Shown piece after piece: positions 10,824-18,399 of a stretch of 64,000 nucleotides of DNA. The stretch is taken from contig NZ_CP064781.1 of assembly GCF_016858125.1 (NCBI RefSeq), positions 930,001-994,000 of the forward strand, in the 5' to 3' direction. The translations under genes and the position numbers were made by a program. This stretch comes from Azospira restricta (lineage in GTDB: Bacteria > Pseudomonadota > Gammaproteobacteria > Burkholderiales > Rhodocyclaceae). The stretch's first letter is position 1; every line of letters begins with the position of its first letter. The notes beneath the pieces were generated by a model. The model searched no databases, was not told the origin of the DNA, and saw only the letters and a list, made by a program, of their open reading frames with translations.

Positions 10824-11174
10824 TCAGTAAAACAGCGGAAGGACGTAGGGAAAGGCGAGCGCGACCACCACCAGGGCGGCCACGATCCAGAAGATGAGCT
10901 TGTAGGTCGTACGAACCTGCGGAATCGCGCAGACCTCGCCCGGCTTGCAGGCTTGCGCCGGCCGGAAGATGTGGCGCCAAGCGAAGAACAACGCGACCAG
11001 CGCCGCGCCGATGAAGATCGGCCGGTACGGTTCCAGCACGGTGAGGTTGCCGATCCAGGCGCCGGAAGAGCCGAGTGCGACCAGCACGAGCGGGCCGAGG
11101 CAGCAGGTCGAAGCGAGAATGGCGGCGAGGCCACCGGCAGCCAGGGCGCCGCGACCGTTCATGGGTTCAGTCAT
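10824..11174 (-). CDS. merT: Mercuric transport protein MerT
   Basis: A 116-residue inner-membrane protein with three hydrophobic helices. Helix 1 carries the vicinal Cys pair (ILASTCCLGPLVLVALG) and the loop between helices 2 and 3 carries a second pair (ACKPGEVCAIPQ), the two mercury-relay sites of MerT. It takes Hg(II) from MerP and moves it inward. It is the first gene after the mer promoter; GGAAGGA lies before the ATG. The sequence is full length with all four functional Cys. Confidence 0.96.
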   Translation of the reverse strand: MTEPMNGRGALAAGGLAAILASTCCLGPLVLVALGSSGAWIGNLTVLEPYRPIFIGAALVALFFAWRHIFRPAQACKPGEVCAIPQVRTTYKLIFWIVAALVVVALAFPYVLPLFY

Positions 11175-11207
11175 GGAAATCCTTCCGGGTCTTGGTCCGA
11201 TGCGCTA

Positions 11208-11238
11208 ACTTTATTTCCGTAGTCAACTACGGAGTCAA
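11208..11238 (-). promoter_or_regulatory. MerR-regulated mer operator/promoter
   Basis: Read on the minus strand: -35 TTGACT (11238-11233), a 19-bp spacer and -10 TAAAGT (11213-11208). The spacer holds the dyad CCGTAG-TTGA-CTACGG. The over-long 19-bp spacing is the hallmark of promoters that MerR untwists when it binds metal. It drives merTPFA. The merR gene starts a few bases away on the other strand, so the same site should also set the level of MerR. Confidence 0.92.
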
Positions 11239-11240
11239 GC

Positions 11241-11648
11241 GTGATGAACACCGATCCGGACAGCCTGACCATCGGCGCCTTCGCCAAGGCGGCCGGGGTC
11301 AACGTCGAGACGATCCGCTTCTATCAACTCAAGGGACTGTTGCCGACGCCGGACCGCCCTTACGGCAGCATCCGCCGCTACGGCAGCGCCGACGTGGCGC
11401 GGGTGAAGTTCGTGAAGGCGGCGCAACGGCTGGGCTTCAGCCTGGACGAGATCGGGCAGCTTCTGAAACTGGAAGACGGGACCCATTGCAGCGAGGCGGC
11501 GGAACTGGCTGCCTTGCGGCTGGACGACGTGCGCACCAAGCTGTCCGACCTGCGCCGTATCGAGGCAGCCTTGTCCACGCTGGTCGCTGAATGCCATGCG
11601 CACCAGGGCAATGTATCCTGTCCGCTAATCGCCGCCCTGCATTGCTGA
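11241..11648 (+). CDS. merR: Mercury-responsive regulator MerR
   Basis: A 135-residue MerR. Residues 10-50 form the winged-helix DNA-binding domain ([20 protein letters not shown], then [14 protein letters not shown]). A long coiled-coil dimer helix follows. The three Hg(II) ligands are seen in GTHCSEA and in [12 protein letters not shown], matching the one-plus-two Cys pattern that lets the dimer bind one mercury with three thiolates. The start is GTG with GGAG 6 nt upstream; an ATG follows at 11244. It is divergent from merT and represses, then activates, the shared promoter. Confidence 0.96.
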   Translation: MMNTDPDSLTIGAFAKAAGVNVETIRFYQLKGLLPTPDRPYGSIRRYGSADVARVKFVKAAQRLGFSLDEIGQLLKLEDGTHCSEAAELAALRLDDVRTKLSDLRRIEAALSTLVAECHAHQGNVSCPLIAALHC

Positions 11649-11702
11649 CAGGTCATGGATTGGCCTAGGCATCTGGGAAGCGCCATGGACGTCGGACATC
11701 TC

Positions 11703-11727
11703 GGGCAATCGTCTTCCGAAAACGGCG
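11703..11727. repeat. Tn5053-family-like terminal inverted repeat beside merR
   Basis: The 25 bases here contain CAATCGTCTTCCGAAAACGG. Compared with the reverse of the Tn5053/Tn402 25-bp end as remembered (GTGCAGTCGTCTTCTGAAAA, then TGACA), about 18 of 25 positions agree, including the CGTCTTC and GAAAA cores. The outer tip is at 11727 and the element extends left over merR, as expected for the merR-side end. It shows decay compared with the copy at 27258. Confidence 0.55.
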
Positions 11728-11744
11728 GCCGCCACCGCGGTCGA

Positions 11745-11774
11745 TGAAAAAGAAGAGCCCCGACGTGGGCGCTC
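11745..11774 (-). terminator. Rho-independent terminator after the ICE hypothetical gene
   Basis: On the minus strand GAGC-G-CCC pairs with GGGGCTC around a short ACGTC loop (one bulged G), followed by TTCTTTTTC. It lies 15 bases past the stop of the gene at 11789 and would end the leftward backbone transcript before the mer transposon. Confidence 0.65.
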
Positions 11775-11788
11775 GAATGGGTTGCGGG

Positions 11789-12505
11789 TTACTCGTCGTC
11801 GTAGAGCGTCAGTCCGTCCAGCACGGGCGCGTCGGCATCGAAGATCAGCAGCCGCACGTCGGCGAGCGCGGCCAGGTGCAACACTTCCACAAGGGACTCC
11901 GGCATGCCCTTGGCCCGGTGCTCCTGCCGCAGCTCTTCGGCGGTGATGCCCTCGACATGCTGCAGGTTCGCATCCGTCCAGGGCGTGGCGATCAGCTTCA
12001 TGCCGACCGCCGGGCTGTAGGGAATGCGGAAGGCCACGAACAGAAAACCGCTCGGCGTGGCGATGTCCGCCAGTTCGGCGAGGAAGCGACCGGCCTCCTC
12101 GGTGATGTGCGCCGAACTGATTTCCCAGGCACGGCTGTAGAACCCGGTCTCGAAGCGCAGGCGGTGTACCACCTCGTGCGCGGCTTCCTCGGAGTAGGTA
12201 TCGCCGACGTGCAGCGGCTGGCCGGCCTGTTCGGCCATGACGGCGTAGACGAGGTTTCGGACGATGCCGTGGCTGGGGCACTGCGCGTCCAACTCGGGCG
12301 GCACGTTCTGGCCCTCGGTGATCAGCGCGAAGTCGTCGCAGAAGACGCAGGCATGGCGCTCGACCTGGCTGTCCGGCAGGTGCGACTGCGAGATGTGCAG
12401 CGGCAGATAGCTCAGCGGGCAGTCGTCGTCGTAGGAAATCGCCAGCAGCCGTTGCACGGACAGGCCATCGTAGCCGCGGACGAAGGGATTTTTGGAATGG
12501 GACAT
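11789..12505 (-). CDS. ICE-borne conserved-looking protein of unknown function, 238 residues
   Basis: Not recognised as an enzyme. The protein starts MSHSKNPFVRGYDGLSVQRL and contains a Cys pair (HACVFCDD, near residue 53), a later CPSHG, and acidic stretches at the C-terminus (DADAPVLDGLTLYDDE). No signal peptide or membrane helix is seen. Genes of this look follow topB in ICEs of this family, as recalled. AGGAATCC precedes the start. It is the last gene of the leftward backbone block, with a terminator right after it. A role in ICE maintenance or host takeover is possible but unproven. Confidence 0.65.
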   Translation of the reverse strand: MSHSKNPFVRGYDGLSVQRLLAISYDDDCPLSYLPLHISQSHLPDSQVERHACVFCDDFALITEGQNVPPELDAQCPSHGIVRNLVYAVMAEQAGQPLHVGDTYSEEAAHEVVHRLRFETGFYSRAWEISSAHITEEAGRFLAELADIATPSGFLFVAFRIPYSPAVGMKLIATPWTDANLQHVEGITAEELRQEHRAKGMPESLVEVLHLAALADVRLLIFDADAPVLDGLTLYDDE

Positions 12506-12681
12506 AGGATTCCTCCAGCAGAGGATGGCCGAGGCAATCCCCTGCCGGGGATTGAACCCCAGCGAGTGGATGAAGTGGCAGCCGGTCAGCCGGCCGCGGC
12601 GTCGGGCCGCCCTGGTGGCGGTCGGCGCAGGTCAGTGGAAGATGGTGATTCGGGACATGGCCGCTCCTGCGAAAAGAAGGA

Positions 12682-12713
12682 GGGACATGGCCCCGAACGG
12701 GGACGCATGTCCC
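12682..12713. other. Hairpin between two small ICE genes
   Basis: GGGACATG and CATGTCCC form an 8-bp outer stem around an inner CCCC-GAAC-GGGG stem. It lies about 40 bases after the stop at 12755, in the 249-base gap before the next gene. There is no T-run on either side, so a simple terminator is unlikely. An mRNA-stabilising or processing hairpin is a better guess. Confidence 0.5.
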
Positions 12714-12754
12714 TTGTGGGGCGGGATGAAAGGACGGTGGTTGCCAGGCGCGGC

Positions 12755-13147
12755 TCACCAGCCGTTGTAGTGCAGCGTGAGGTCGGCGATGACCTGGCGC
12801 CGCTCCAGGTCGAGGCCGCCGAAGTCGGACAGCCCCTCGAAGCCGCAACGCTTGAGCATCGCGCCCCCCTCGCGGGAGTTGTAGAAGCTCACCATCGCGG
12901 ACAGGAACATGCGTTGACCGCTGCTCAGCACACCCAGGGCGTCGTTGAGCATCAGCATGTTGGGCCGCAGGTCCCACTTGGTGGTGGCACGCTGCAGACC
13001 TTCGCGGGTGCCGTCGCCGAACCACTCGTGGCCGGCGATCTGCGCGCCGCGCTTCCAGGCCTCGAAGAAGGCCTGCGGCGCAGCGTCGAAGTGCGCCTGT
13101 TCCAGCGCCATCTGATCGAGCACGTCTTTGGGCAAAGACAGATTCAT
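12755..13147 (-). CDS. Small ICE-borne protein of unknown function, 130 residues
   Basis: Starts MNLSLPKDVLDQMALEQ and is rich in aromatic and acidic residues, with FFEAWKRGAQIAGHEWFGDG in the middle and a C-terminal DLERRQVIADLTLHYNGW. No known domain, signal peptide or membrane helix is recognised. The start at 13147 was chosen for AAGGAG 7 nt upstream; the frame stays open further upstream over the neighbouring gene, which is not credible. It lies between two other small ICE genes on the same strand, with 25 bases to the one upstream, so they are likely co-transcribed. Confidence 0.65.
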   Translation of the reverse strand: MNLSLPKDVLDQMALEQAHFDAAPQAFFEAWKRGAQIAGHEWFGDGTREGLQRATTKWDLRPNMLMLNDALGVLSSGQRMFLSAMVSFYNSREGGAMLKRCGFEGLSDFGGLDLERRQVIADLTLHYNGW

Positions 13148-13172
13148 GAGAGAACTCCTTGAAGGGTGGGAA

Positions 13173-13409
13173 TCAGGGGTGAGCGCGCTGCGTCCAGGCA
13201 TGGGTATCCAGGGCGCGCTGTGCTGCGAGGTGGGTCGGGAAATACTCGACGGACTCCCGCGATACCGGGCCTTCGTCGTCTTGCGTGCCGATGTAGTGGC
13301 CGGCCGCGCTGCGCAGCACCTGAAGCGGCAGACGCTTGCCGGTCCAGGCCAGCGCCAGCGCACCACTGCGTACTGCGGTTGCAGAGGAAGATGCGGAAGG
13401 TTCAGACAT
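13173..13409 (-). CDS. Small ICE-borne protein of unknown function, 78 residues
   Basis: Starts MSEPSASSSATAVRSGALAL and ends RALDTHAWTQRAHP. The middle (LPLQVLRSAAGHYIGTQDDE, then GPVSRESVEYFP) reads like a compact soluble fold; no function is recognised. AAGGAG lies 7 nt before the ATG at 13409. A longer open frame to 13487 has no ribosome-binding site. It is the first gene after the long structured non-coding stretch downstream of topB. Confidence 0.6.
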   Translation of the reverse strand: MSEPSASSSATAVRSGALALAWTGKRLPLQVLRSAAGHYIGTQDDEGPVSRESVEYFPTHLAAQRALDTHAWTQRAHP

Positions 13410-14187
13410 GCCGTGCTCCTTGGTGGGTCGGGGAGCACGCATCCCGCAGGGGATGGGGTTCCCCTCGGGTGGTTGAGAAAAGTGCATCGTCGCCAGGCCG
13501 GCGAGCGTCCGCGGTGGGCGATGCGAAGCGGACTGGATCGGTCAACGCGGCGAACCGCGTTGCAGTCTTGAAGACCGAGACTGCCAGGGCATGCCGCTGA
13601 CGACTGTCAGCAACGCATGGCGTGAGGATGGGCGCGAAGCATGGCTGCCGTCGCAGGGAAAACCGAATCGCGGACGGCCCGCTTTAGGGCAGGCCCGCGT
13701 CACGGGACAAGGCAAGGACCAGGGCGCCGAAGGCCACGCGGGCCTTCGGCTGGAGAGGAAGGAAAACCACCTGTGGGCTGCGTCAGCGCAGGCCGTCGTC
13801 AAAGCCGTTCGCTGCGTCAGCAATCGCACCCGGCCCGTTTCGTGGCTGGGGCCGGAAACCTCTGGCGTGCATCCACACACAAAGGGAGCCCGTTGTTCCG
13901 CCGGCGGGCACCGGCACGGAATACCCTCGGCCCAAGGGGCCTCCTCACGGCTCGCGCGGCGGCAAGGCGTCAGGAAGCCCCTCGTGGCCGAGGCAAGGCA
14001 CACCGATCAAGGGAATGGCGGCGGGCGCGATTCGTGGAGCAATGACCTTCTCGCCCCGTCGCCCGATGGTGGGCAGACGGGGCGCGCACACCGTTGCAGA
14101 AGGAGACGCGCGCTTTGGAGTCCCGCGCGGTGCGGGACGTTTGCCTCGCCGCCAGTGAAGGGCCGGCGCGGCAGGGGGAAGCGAGGA
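13410..14187. other. Structured non-coding stretch downstream of topB
   Basis: No gene with a ribosome-binding site or believable protein is seen in these 778 bases; the long plus-strand frame is the reverse shadow of topB. Instead there are many hairpins: GCAGTCT/AGACTGC at 13562-13584, GCTGAC/GTCAGC at 13596-13611 inside a CATGC/GCATG outer stem, CCGAAGGCC/GGCCTTCGG at 13727-13749, and GCCCCGTC-GCCC/GGGC-GACGGGGC at 14053-14083. GCTGCGTCAGC occurs twice (13777 and 13811). The leftward transcript from topB would cross them. None has a T-run. It could be a leader, a structured RNA or a DNA-processing region. Confidence 0.5.
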
Positions 14188-16203
14188 TCAGGACGCCTTG
14201 GAGGCAGCGCGCCGCTTGCGCGGTGCGCTGCGCCGGCCCGTCGGGGACTCGATCGGCAACGTGCCCTTGCAGTCCGGGTAGCGCGAGCAGGACCAGAACG
14301 CGCCGCTTTTGCCCGTGCGCTGCTGCATCGGTGCGCCGCACTGCGGGCAGGCCGGCGCCGGCGGCAGCTTGAGCGAGAGCGTTGCGCCGCGGTACTGCTG
14401 CACGAGCTGGCCGACCCACACGGACTGCTTCTCGATGAAGGTGTCCAGCGCCATCTGGCCGGCCTCGATCATGTCGAGCGCCTGCTCCCACACCGCCGTG
14501 GTGCCGGGGTCGGCGATGGCCGAGGGCACCGCGTCGATGAGCGTGAATGCCGCGTTGGAAGCGCGGACGGCGCGGCCTTTCTTGACCAGGTAGCCGCGAC
14601 CGATCAGACCGTTGATGATGTTGGCGCGTGTCGCCTCGGTGCCAATGCCGGTGGTATCTCGCAGCTTCTGTTTCAGCCGCGGGTCGGTCACGAACTTGGC
14701 GACGGTCTTCATGGCCTTGATCAGCTCGCCCTGCGTGTAGGGCTTGGGCGGCAGCGTCTTCAGCGCCTTGAGATCCACCTTGCCGACCGGGCAGGACAAG
14801 CCCGCATGCAGGGCGGGCAGCACCTGGCTGCGCTGCGCATCCTCGCCATCGGCATCGTCCGGCCCTGGCGTCGCCAGCACCTCGCGCCAGCCGGTGACGG
14901 CGATCTGCTTGCCCACGGCCGCCAGCGACTGACTGCTGCACGAGAACTGCGCTACCGTCCGGTCGAACTCATGGTGCGGGAGGAACTGCGCGAGGTAATG
15001 GGCGCGGATCAGCCGGTAGACGGCGAGTTCCTTCTCGTTCATGGCCGATAGGTTGGCGGGCTCCAGCGTCGGGATGATGCCGTGGTGAGCCGACACCTTG
15101 CCGTCGTTCCATGCACGCGAACGCTGTTGGCGATCCAGGCGCTCGATCAGCGGCCGCAAGCTGGGGTCGGTCTTGACCAGGCCGTCGAGTACGGTCGGTA
15201 CCTCAGCCAGCATGCTCTCGGGCAGGTAGCCCGAATCCGAGCGCGGATACGTTGTCGCCTTGTGCGTCTCGTACAGCGCCTGGGCAATGTCCAGCGTCTC
15301 CTGCACGTCGAGGCCCAACTGCTTGGAGCACACCTCCTGCAGCGTGCCCAGGTCGAACGGCAGCGGCGGTGCCTCGCGCACGCGCTCGGTGTCCACCGAC
15401 ACGACCTGCGCATCGCGTGCCGCGCGAATGCGATCCGCAGCCTGCTGCGCCACCGGCTGCTGAAGGCAGCGACCCGCTGCATCCGTACTGCCTTCGGGCG
15501 GTATCCAGCTCGCGGTGAAGGATTGGCCGGCATGGGATAGCAGCACATCCACGGCCCAATACGGCATGGAGACGAATCGCGCGATCTCGCGATCACGATC
15601 CACCACCAGCTTCAGCGTCGGCGTCTGCACGCGCCCCACCGACAGCACGCCGGTATAGCCGGCCTGGCGCCCCAGCAGTGTGAACAAGCGGCTCAGGTTC
15701 ATCCCGATCAGCCAGTCGGCGCGCGATCGGGCGAGTGCGGAGAAGTACAGCGGCAGCGTCTCGGCGGACGGCTTGAGCGCACCCAGCGCTTTGCGGATCG
15801 ACGCATCGTTGAGCGCCGACAGCCACAGGCGCTGAATCGGCCCGCGGTAGCCGCATAGGTCGATGATCTCGCGGGCGATCATCTCGCCCTCGCGGTCGGC
15901 GTCGGTCGCTATCACCAGCTCGCCCGCCTTGGCGACGAGCTGCTGCACGACCTTGAATTGCGCTGCGGTCGCCGCCTTGGGCTCGACACGCCAACGCTCA
16001 GGAAGAATGGGCAGTTGCTCGATGGCCCAGCGCTTGTATTGTTCGCCGTAGCCTTCGGGCGGAACCGCTTCCACCAGATGACCGATGCACCAGGTCACGA
16101 CGACACCCGCGCCGCTGTAGCAGCCGTTGCCGCGTTGACCGGCACCCAGCACACGGGCGATGTCCTTGCCCTGGGACGGCTTCTCGCACAGGAACACGCG
16201 CAT
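14188..16203 (-). CDS. topB: DNA topoisomerase III, ICE type
   Basis: A 671-residue type IA topoisomerase. The TOPRIM domain begins MRVFLCEKPSQGKDIARVLG and carries ATDADREGE; the cleavage tyrosine is in TTYPRSDSGYLPE near residue 317; GIGTEATRANII and a C-terminal zinc-ribbon (CPQCGAPMQQR ... SCSRYPDCKGTLP) follow, then a basic tail. It relaxes and decatenates DNA by single-strand passage. ICEs of this family carry such a gene near ssb, where it helps replication or processing of the excised circle. One palindrome copy (16414-16430) lies upstream of its start, between it and ssb. Confidence 0.95.
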   Translation of the reverse strand: MRVFLCEKPSQGKDIARVLGAGQRGNGCYSGAGVVVTWCIGHLVEAVPPEGYGEQYKRWAIEQLPILPERWRVEPKAATAAQFKVVQQLVAKAGELVIATDADREGEMIAREIIDLCGYRGPIQRLWLSALNDASIRKALGALKPSAETLPLYFSALARSRADWLIGMNLSRLFTLLGRQAGYTGVLSVGRVQTPTLKLVVDRDREIARFVSMPYWAVDVLLSHAGQSFTASWIPPEGSTDAAGRCLQQPVAQQAADRIRAARDAQVVSVDTERVREAPPLPFDLGTLQEVCSKQLGLDVQETLDIAQALYETHKATTYPRSDSGYLPESMLAEVPTVLDGLVKTDPSLRPLIERLDRQQRSRAWNDGKVSAHHGIIPTLEPANLSAMNEKELAVYRLIRAHYLAQFLPHHEFDRTVAQFSCSSQSLAAVGKQIAVTGWREVLATPGPDDADGEDAQRSQVLPALHAGLSCPVGKVDLKALKTLPPKPYTQGELIKAMKTVAKFVTDPRLKQKLRDTTGIGTEATRANIINGLIGRGYLVKKGRAVRASNAAFTLIDAVPSAIADPGTTAVWEQALDMIEAGQMALDTFIEKQSVWVGQLVQQYRGATLSLKLPPAPACPQCGAPMQQRTGKSGAFWSCSRYPDCKGTLPIESPTGRRSAPRKRRAASKAS

Positions 16204-16413
16204 GAAGCCTCCTTGGAAATGTGCGGTTCATCGGATGGGCGTCAGCTTGGCGGGGCCACGAGATGCCGGCAGCAAGGAAGCCGATTGATGCAGACACCGC
16301 TTTGTGATCGGCAGGCGGTCCGTTGCCGCAGCGGTGTGCATAGATCGCAGGAGCTGGCGCAGCAAGAGCGTCGTTTCGGGAGGGCGGCTGGAACTCCGTG
16401 GACGACCTTGGAG

Positions 16414-16430
16414 CTATCCCCTGGGGATAG
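16414..16430. repeat. 17-bp palindrome CTATCCCCTGGGGATAG, copy 1
   Basis: A perfect inverted repeat, here extended to 11 bp per arm (16411-16433). It lies in the 294-base gap between topB and ssb. Identical 17-bp cores occur at 18333 and 19368, always in gaps between backbone genes. Perfect conservation of non-coding palindromes points to protein binding, for example by the element's ParB or by a regulator. Confidence 0.75.
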
Positions 16431-16497
16431 CTCGCTGGTGCATCGCGGGCGTATGACGGTTGCTACAGTCGCCCTCGGGGGAACGGCGATGGGCGAA

Positions 16498-16881
16498 TTA
16501 CTGTCCGCCGGCCGGCTTGGTGCTGAGCGCCACCGACTCGATGCGGTACGGCAGGATGCCCACGCGCCGCGCCTCGACCTTGAACGTCACGCGCTCGTTC
16601 TCGTCGGCGTCCTCCCATTCGTCGCGCACGGTGCGGCCCTCGACCAGCACCCGCATACCTTTCTGGTACAGCGTCTTCCAGTGCTCGGCGTCGCGGTGCC
16701 ACAGCTCCACGGGCGCCCAGAAGCCGCCGCGATCTTCGTACTCGCCGTCCTTCTTCGGGATCGGGTTGTCGAAGTAGACGTTCAGGCGAAGCAGCCGGCG
16801 CGGCTCGTCGTTGCCGTTCGGAAATTCGCGGTAGTCCGGCGCAGAACCGATGTTGCCCTCGCCGACGAAGTGCGTGCTCAT
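16498..16881 (-). CDS. ssb: Single-stranded DNA-binding protein, ICE-encoded
   Basis: A 127-residue protein beginning MSTHFVGEGNIGSAPDYREF, with the OB-fold pattern of SSB-like proteins (RRLLRLNVYFDNP, GFWAPVELWHRDAEHW, GMRVLVEGRTVRDEWED, VTFKVEARRVGILPYRIES). It coats single-stranded ICE DNA during replication or transfer. It lacks the acidic DDIPF-type tail of host SSB and ends KPAGGQ, so it may not recruit the host SSB partners. Its ATG overlaps the stop of the DUF3158 gene (ATGA). Confidence 0.85.
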   Translation of the reverse strand: MSTHFVGEGNIGSAPDYREFPNGNDEPRRLLRLNVYFDNPIPKKDGEYEDRGGFWAPVELWHRDAEHWKTLYQKGMRVLVEGRTVRDEWEDADENERVTFKVEARRVGILPYRIESVALSTKPAGGQ

Positions 16882-17426
16882 GGTGACTCCTTGGTGGTGG
16901 GTGGAACGGCCGCGGTATGCCCGTGGACACGCCGCAGGTAAGCCGCTTCGGCCTGGGCGGCCTTGCTGGCGCATTCCAGGGCTTGGCGAGCGATGCTGTG
17001 GGTCAGGCTGATCTGCATGTTCAGCACGATGCGCTGCAGTTCGATCGCGTACAGCTCGTCGATCAGCGAGGCCGGCGTCGCGGGGTTGGCCAGCAGGGCC
17101 TCCCACAACGCCACACCCATGGAGGAACGGTCGAGGTTGCGCCAGCGCAGGAAGGTCGTCCCTGCGCCAGTGGCCTGCTGGGCCAGTTGCACGTCGAGCA
17201 GGCTGAAGGGGTAGGCGCGTGCCTGGGGCAGCACACGCCGCTGCGCCAGGCCAATCACGTCGTCGCGCAGCGCTGCGCACTGGCTGGCCCAGGTCTCCAG
17301 ACTCCCCTTACCCTTAAAAGGCTGTAAAAGGCCTTTTAGGTAGCCTGCCTGTTCCAGCCGCTGGAAGTCCGCCTGTTCCAGCGCCACGAAGCGCGTGGAG
17401 TGACCGATGGGGGGCGATGCCGTCAT
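16878..17426 (-). CDS. DUF3158 family ICE protein
   Basis: A 182-residue soluble protein starting MTASPPIGHSTRFVALEQ. It matches the length, content and gene position of the DUF3158 family found between TIGR03761 and ssb in ICEs of this group. No catalytic motif is visible. Start and stop both overlap neighbours by four bases (TIGR03761 upstream, ssb downstream), a tightly coupled three-gene unit. A role in ICE DNA metabolism is inferred from position. Confidence 0.75.
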   Translation of the reverse strand: MTASPPIGHSTRFVALEQADFQRLEQAGYLKGLLQPFKGKGSLETWASQCAALRDDVIGLAQRRVLPQARAYPFSLLDVQLAQQATGAGTTFLRWRNLDRSSMGVALWEALLANPATPASLIDELYAIELQRIVLNMQISLTHSIARQALECASKAAQAEAAYLRRVHGHTAAVPPTTKESP

Positions 17427-18211
17427 GCGTCAGCACCCTCATTACCCGTCGCTGGATTGGCTGCGCCATCCGTGTGAGCCGGCGCATCGGGCTCGATGGC
17501 GGGCGCAGCAGGCGGCGTGCCGGGCTTGGTCGTCCGCCGCGCGATCGGTGGCGCGAAGCGCGAGCGGCGCGTGCCTTCCAGCACGTCTTGCGGCAGCTCG
17601 CCGAACTTCTCCAGCGCCGCTCGCGCCGCGGCGTTCTTCGCCGCGAAGTCGTCGCGCGTCGTGCCCGAGTAGCGGTACTGCTGGGCGAGCGAGAACAGGC
17701 TGCGCAGCGCGTGCGCGCCATCATTGAGCCAGCGCTCCAAGGTGCTGCGGTCGATCAGCGCCGTGTGGTGCGCCAGGATGAGTTTGCGCGCCAGGTCGTC
17801 GTAGTCAGCCAGCAGGTACACCGCCATGAAGCCGAGCTGTGCATTCACGAACAGCGGCAGCTTCACCGGCTGCACATTCATGTTCTCGCCCAGCGACAGC
17901 GCCGGTGGCACGTCGGCCAGGGCCTGGTCGACCTGTTCGCGCAGGGTCTGCAGGCGGGTCTTGGTGTCGGCGAGCTTGTCCTCGATCCGCAACATCCACC
18001 AATCCGAGTACGGGTCGTCCTGCTCGGCGCCGCGCTTCATCTTGTTCATGGCGCCGATGAAGCCGTTGAGACCGATGATGCCGGGGCGCCCCTCGGTCGG
18101 CGCGCGGCCGTGCCAGATGCGCGAAGCGTGGTGCGTGTGCAGCGTCAGCGACATCGCGCTGCGCAGCGATCCGAGATTCAGTTGCAGGGGTTCTGTGCGT
18201 TCGTTGGCCAT
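17423..18211 (-). CDS. TIGR03761 family integrating conjugative element protein
   Basis: A 262-residue protein beginning MANERTEPLQLNLGSLRSAM, with THHASRIWHGRAPTEGRPGI and GLNGFIGAMNKMKRGAEQDD, the conserved start of the TIGR03761 family. A long helical middle and a Pro/Ala-rich, probably disordered C-terminus follow. The biochemical role is unknown; members sit beside ssb and topB. One palindrome copy (18333-18349) lies 120 bases upstream of the start, so this gene may head the TIGR03761-DUF3158-ssb unit under its control. Confidence 0.8.
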   Translation of the reverse strand: MANERTEPLQLNLGSLRSAMSLTLHTHHASRIWHGRAPTEGRPGIIGLNGFIGAMNKMKRGAEQDDPYSDWWMLRIEDKLADTKTRLQTLREQVDQALADVPPALSLGENMNVQPVKLPLFVNAQLGFMAVYLLADYDDLARKLILAHHTALIDRSTLERWLNDGAHALRSLFSLAQQYRYSGTTRDDFAAKNAAARAALEKFGELPQDVLEGTRRSRFAPPIARRTTKPGTPPAAPAIEPDAPAHTDGAANPATGNEGADA

Positions 18212-18332
18212 GGGAGCGACTCGCGGTGAAGGGGCGAGTCGCCAGCATCGGCATCGGCCGGAAGGCTGTCAGTCAACAAACCGCAGCCCATGCGCGCCCG
18301 GTTTGTTCCGCACGGAAGGCTGTGTGTGCCGG

Positions 18333-18349
18333 CTATCCCCTGGGGATAG
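18333..18349. repeat. 17-bp palindrome CTATCCCCTGGGGATAG, copy 2
   Basis: Perfect inverted repeat, 9 bp per arm when extended by one base (18332-18350), in the 188-base gap upstream of the TIGR03761 gene. The left flank (GGAAGGCTGTGTGTGCC) resembles that of copy 3 (GGAAAGGTGTCTGTTCC), so the repeated unit is longer than the palindrome. Confidence 0.75.
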
Positions 18350-18399
18350 CTCGGCGGAGTTGTTCGCGGCTCGCGCGGAGGTGAGACCGCGTTGCGGGG

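Noticed and set aside
13727..13749. Perfect 9-bp hairpin as a terminator
   Set aside because: No T-run follows on either strand, so it is noted as a hairpin only.
13591..15051. Long plus-strand open frame of 486 codons
   Set aside because: Its right half is the reverse shadow of topB and its left half has no ribosome-binding site or known motif. It is rich in Arg, Gly and Ala, as shadow frames in GC-rich DNA are.
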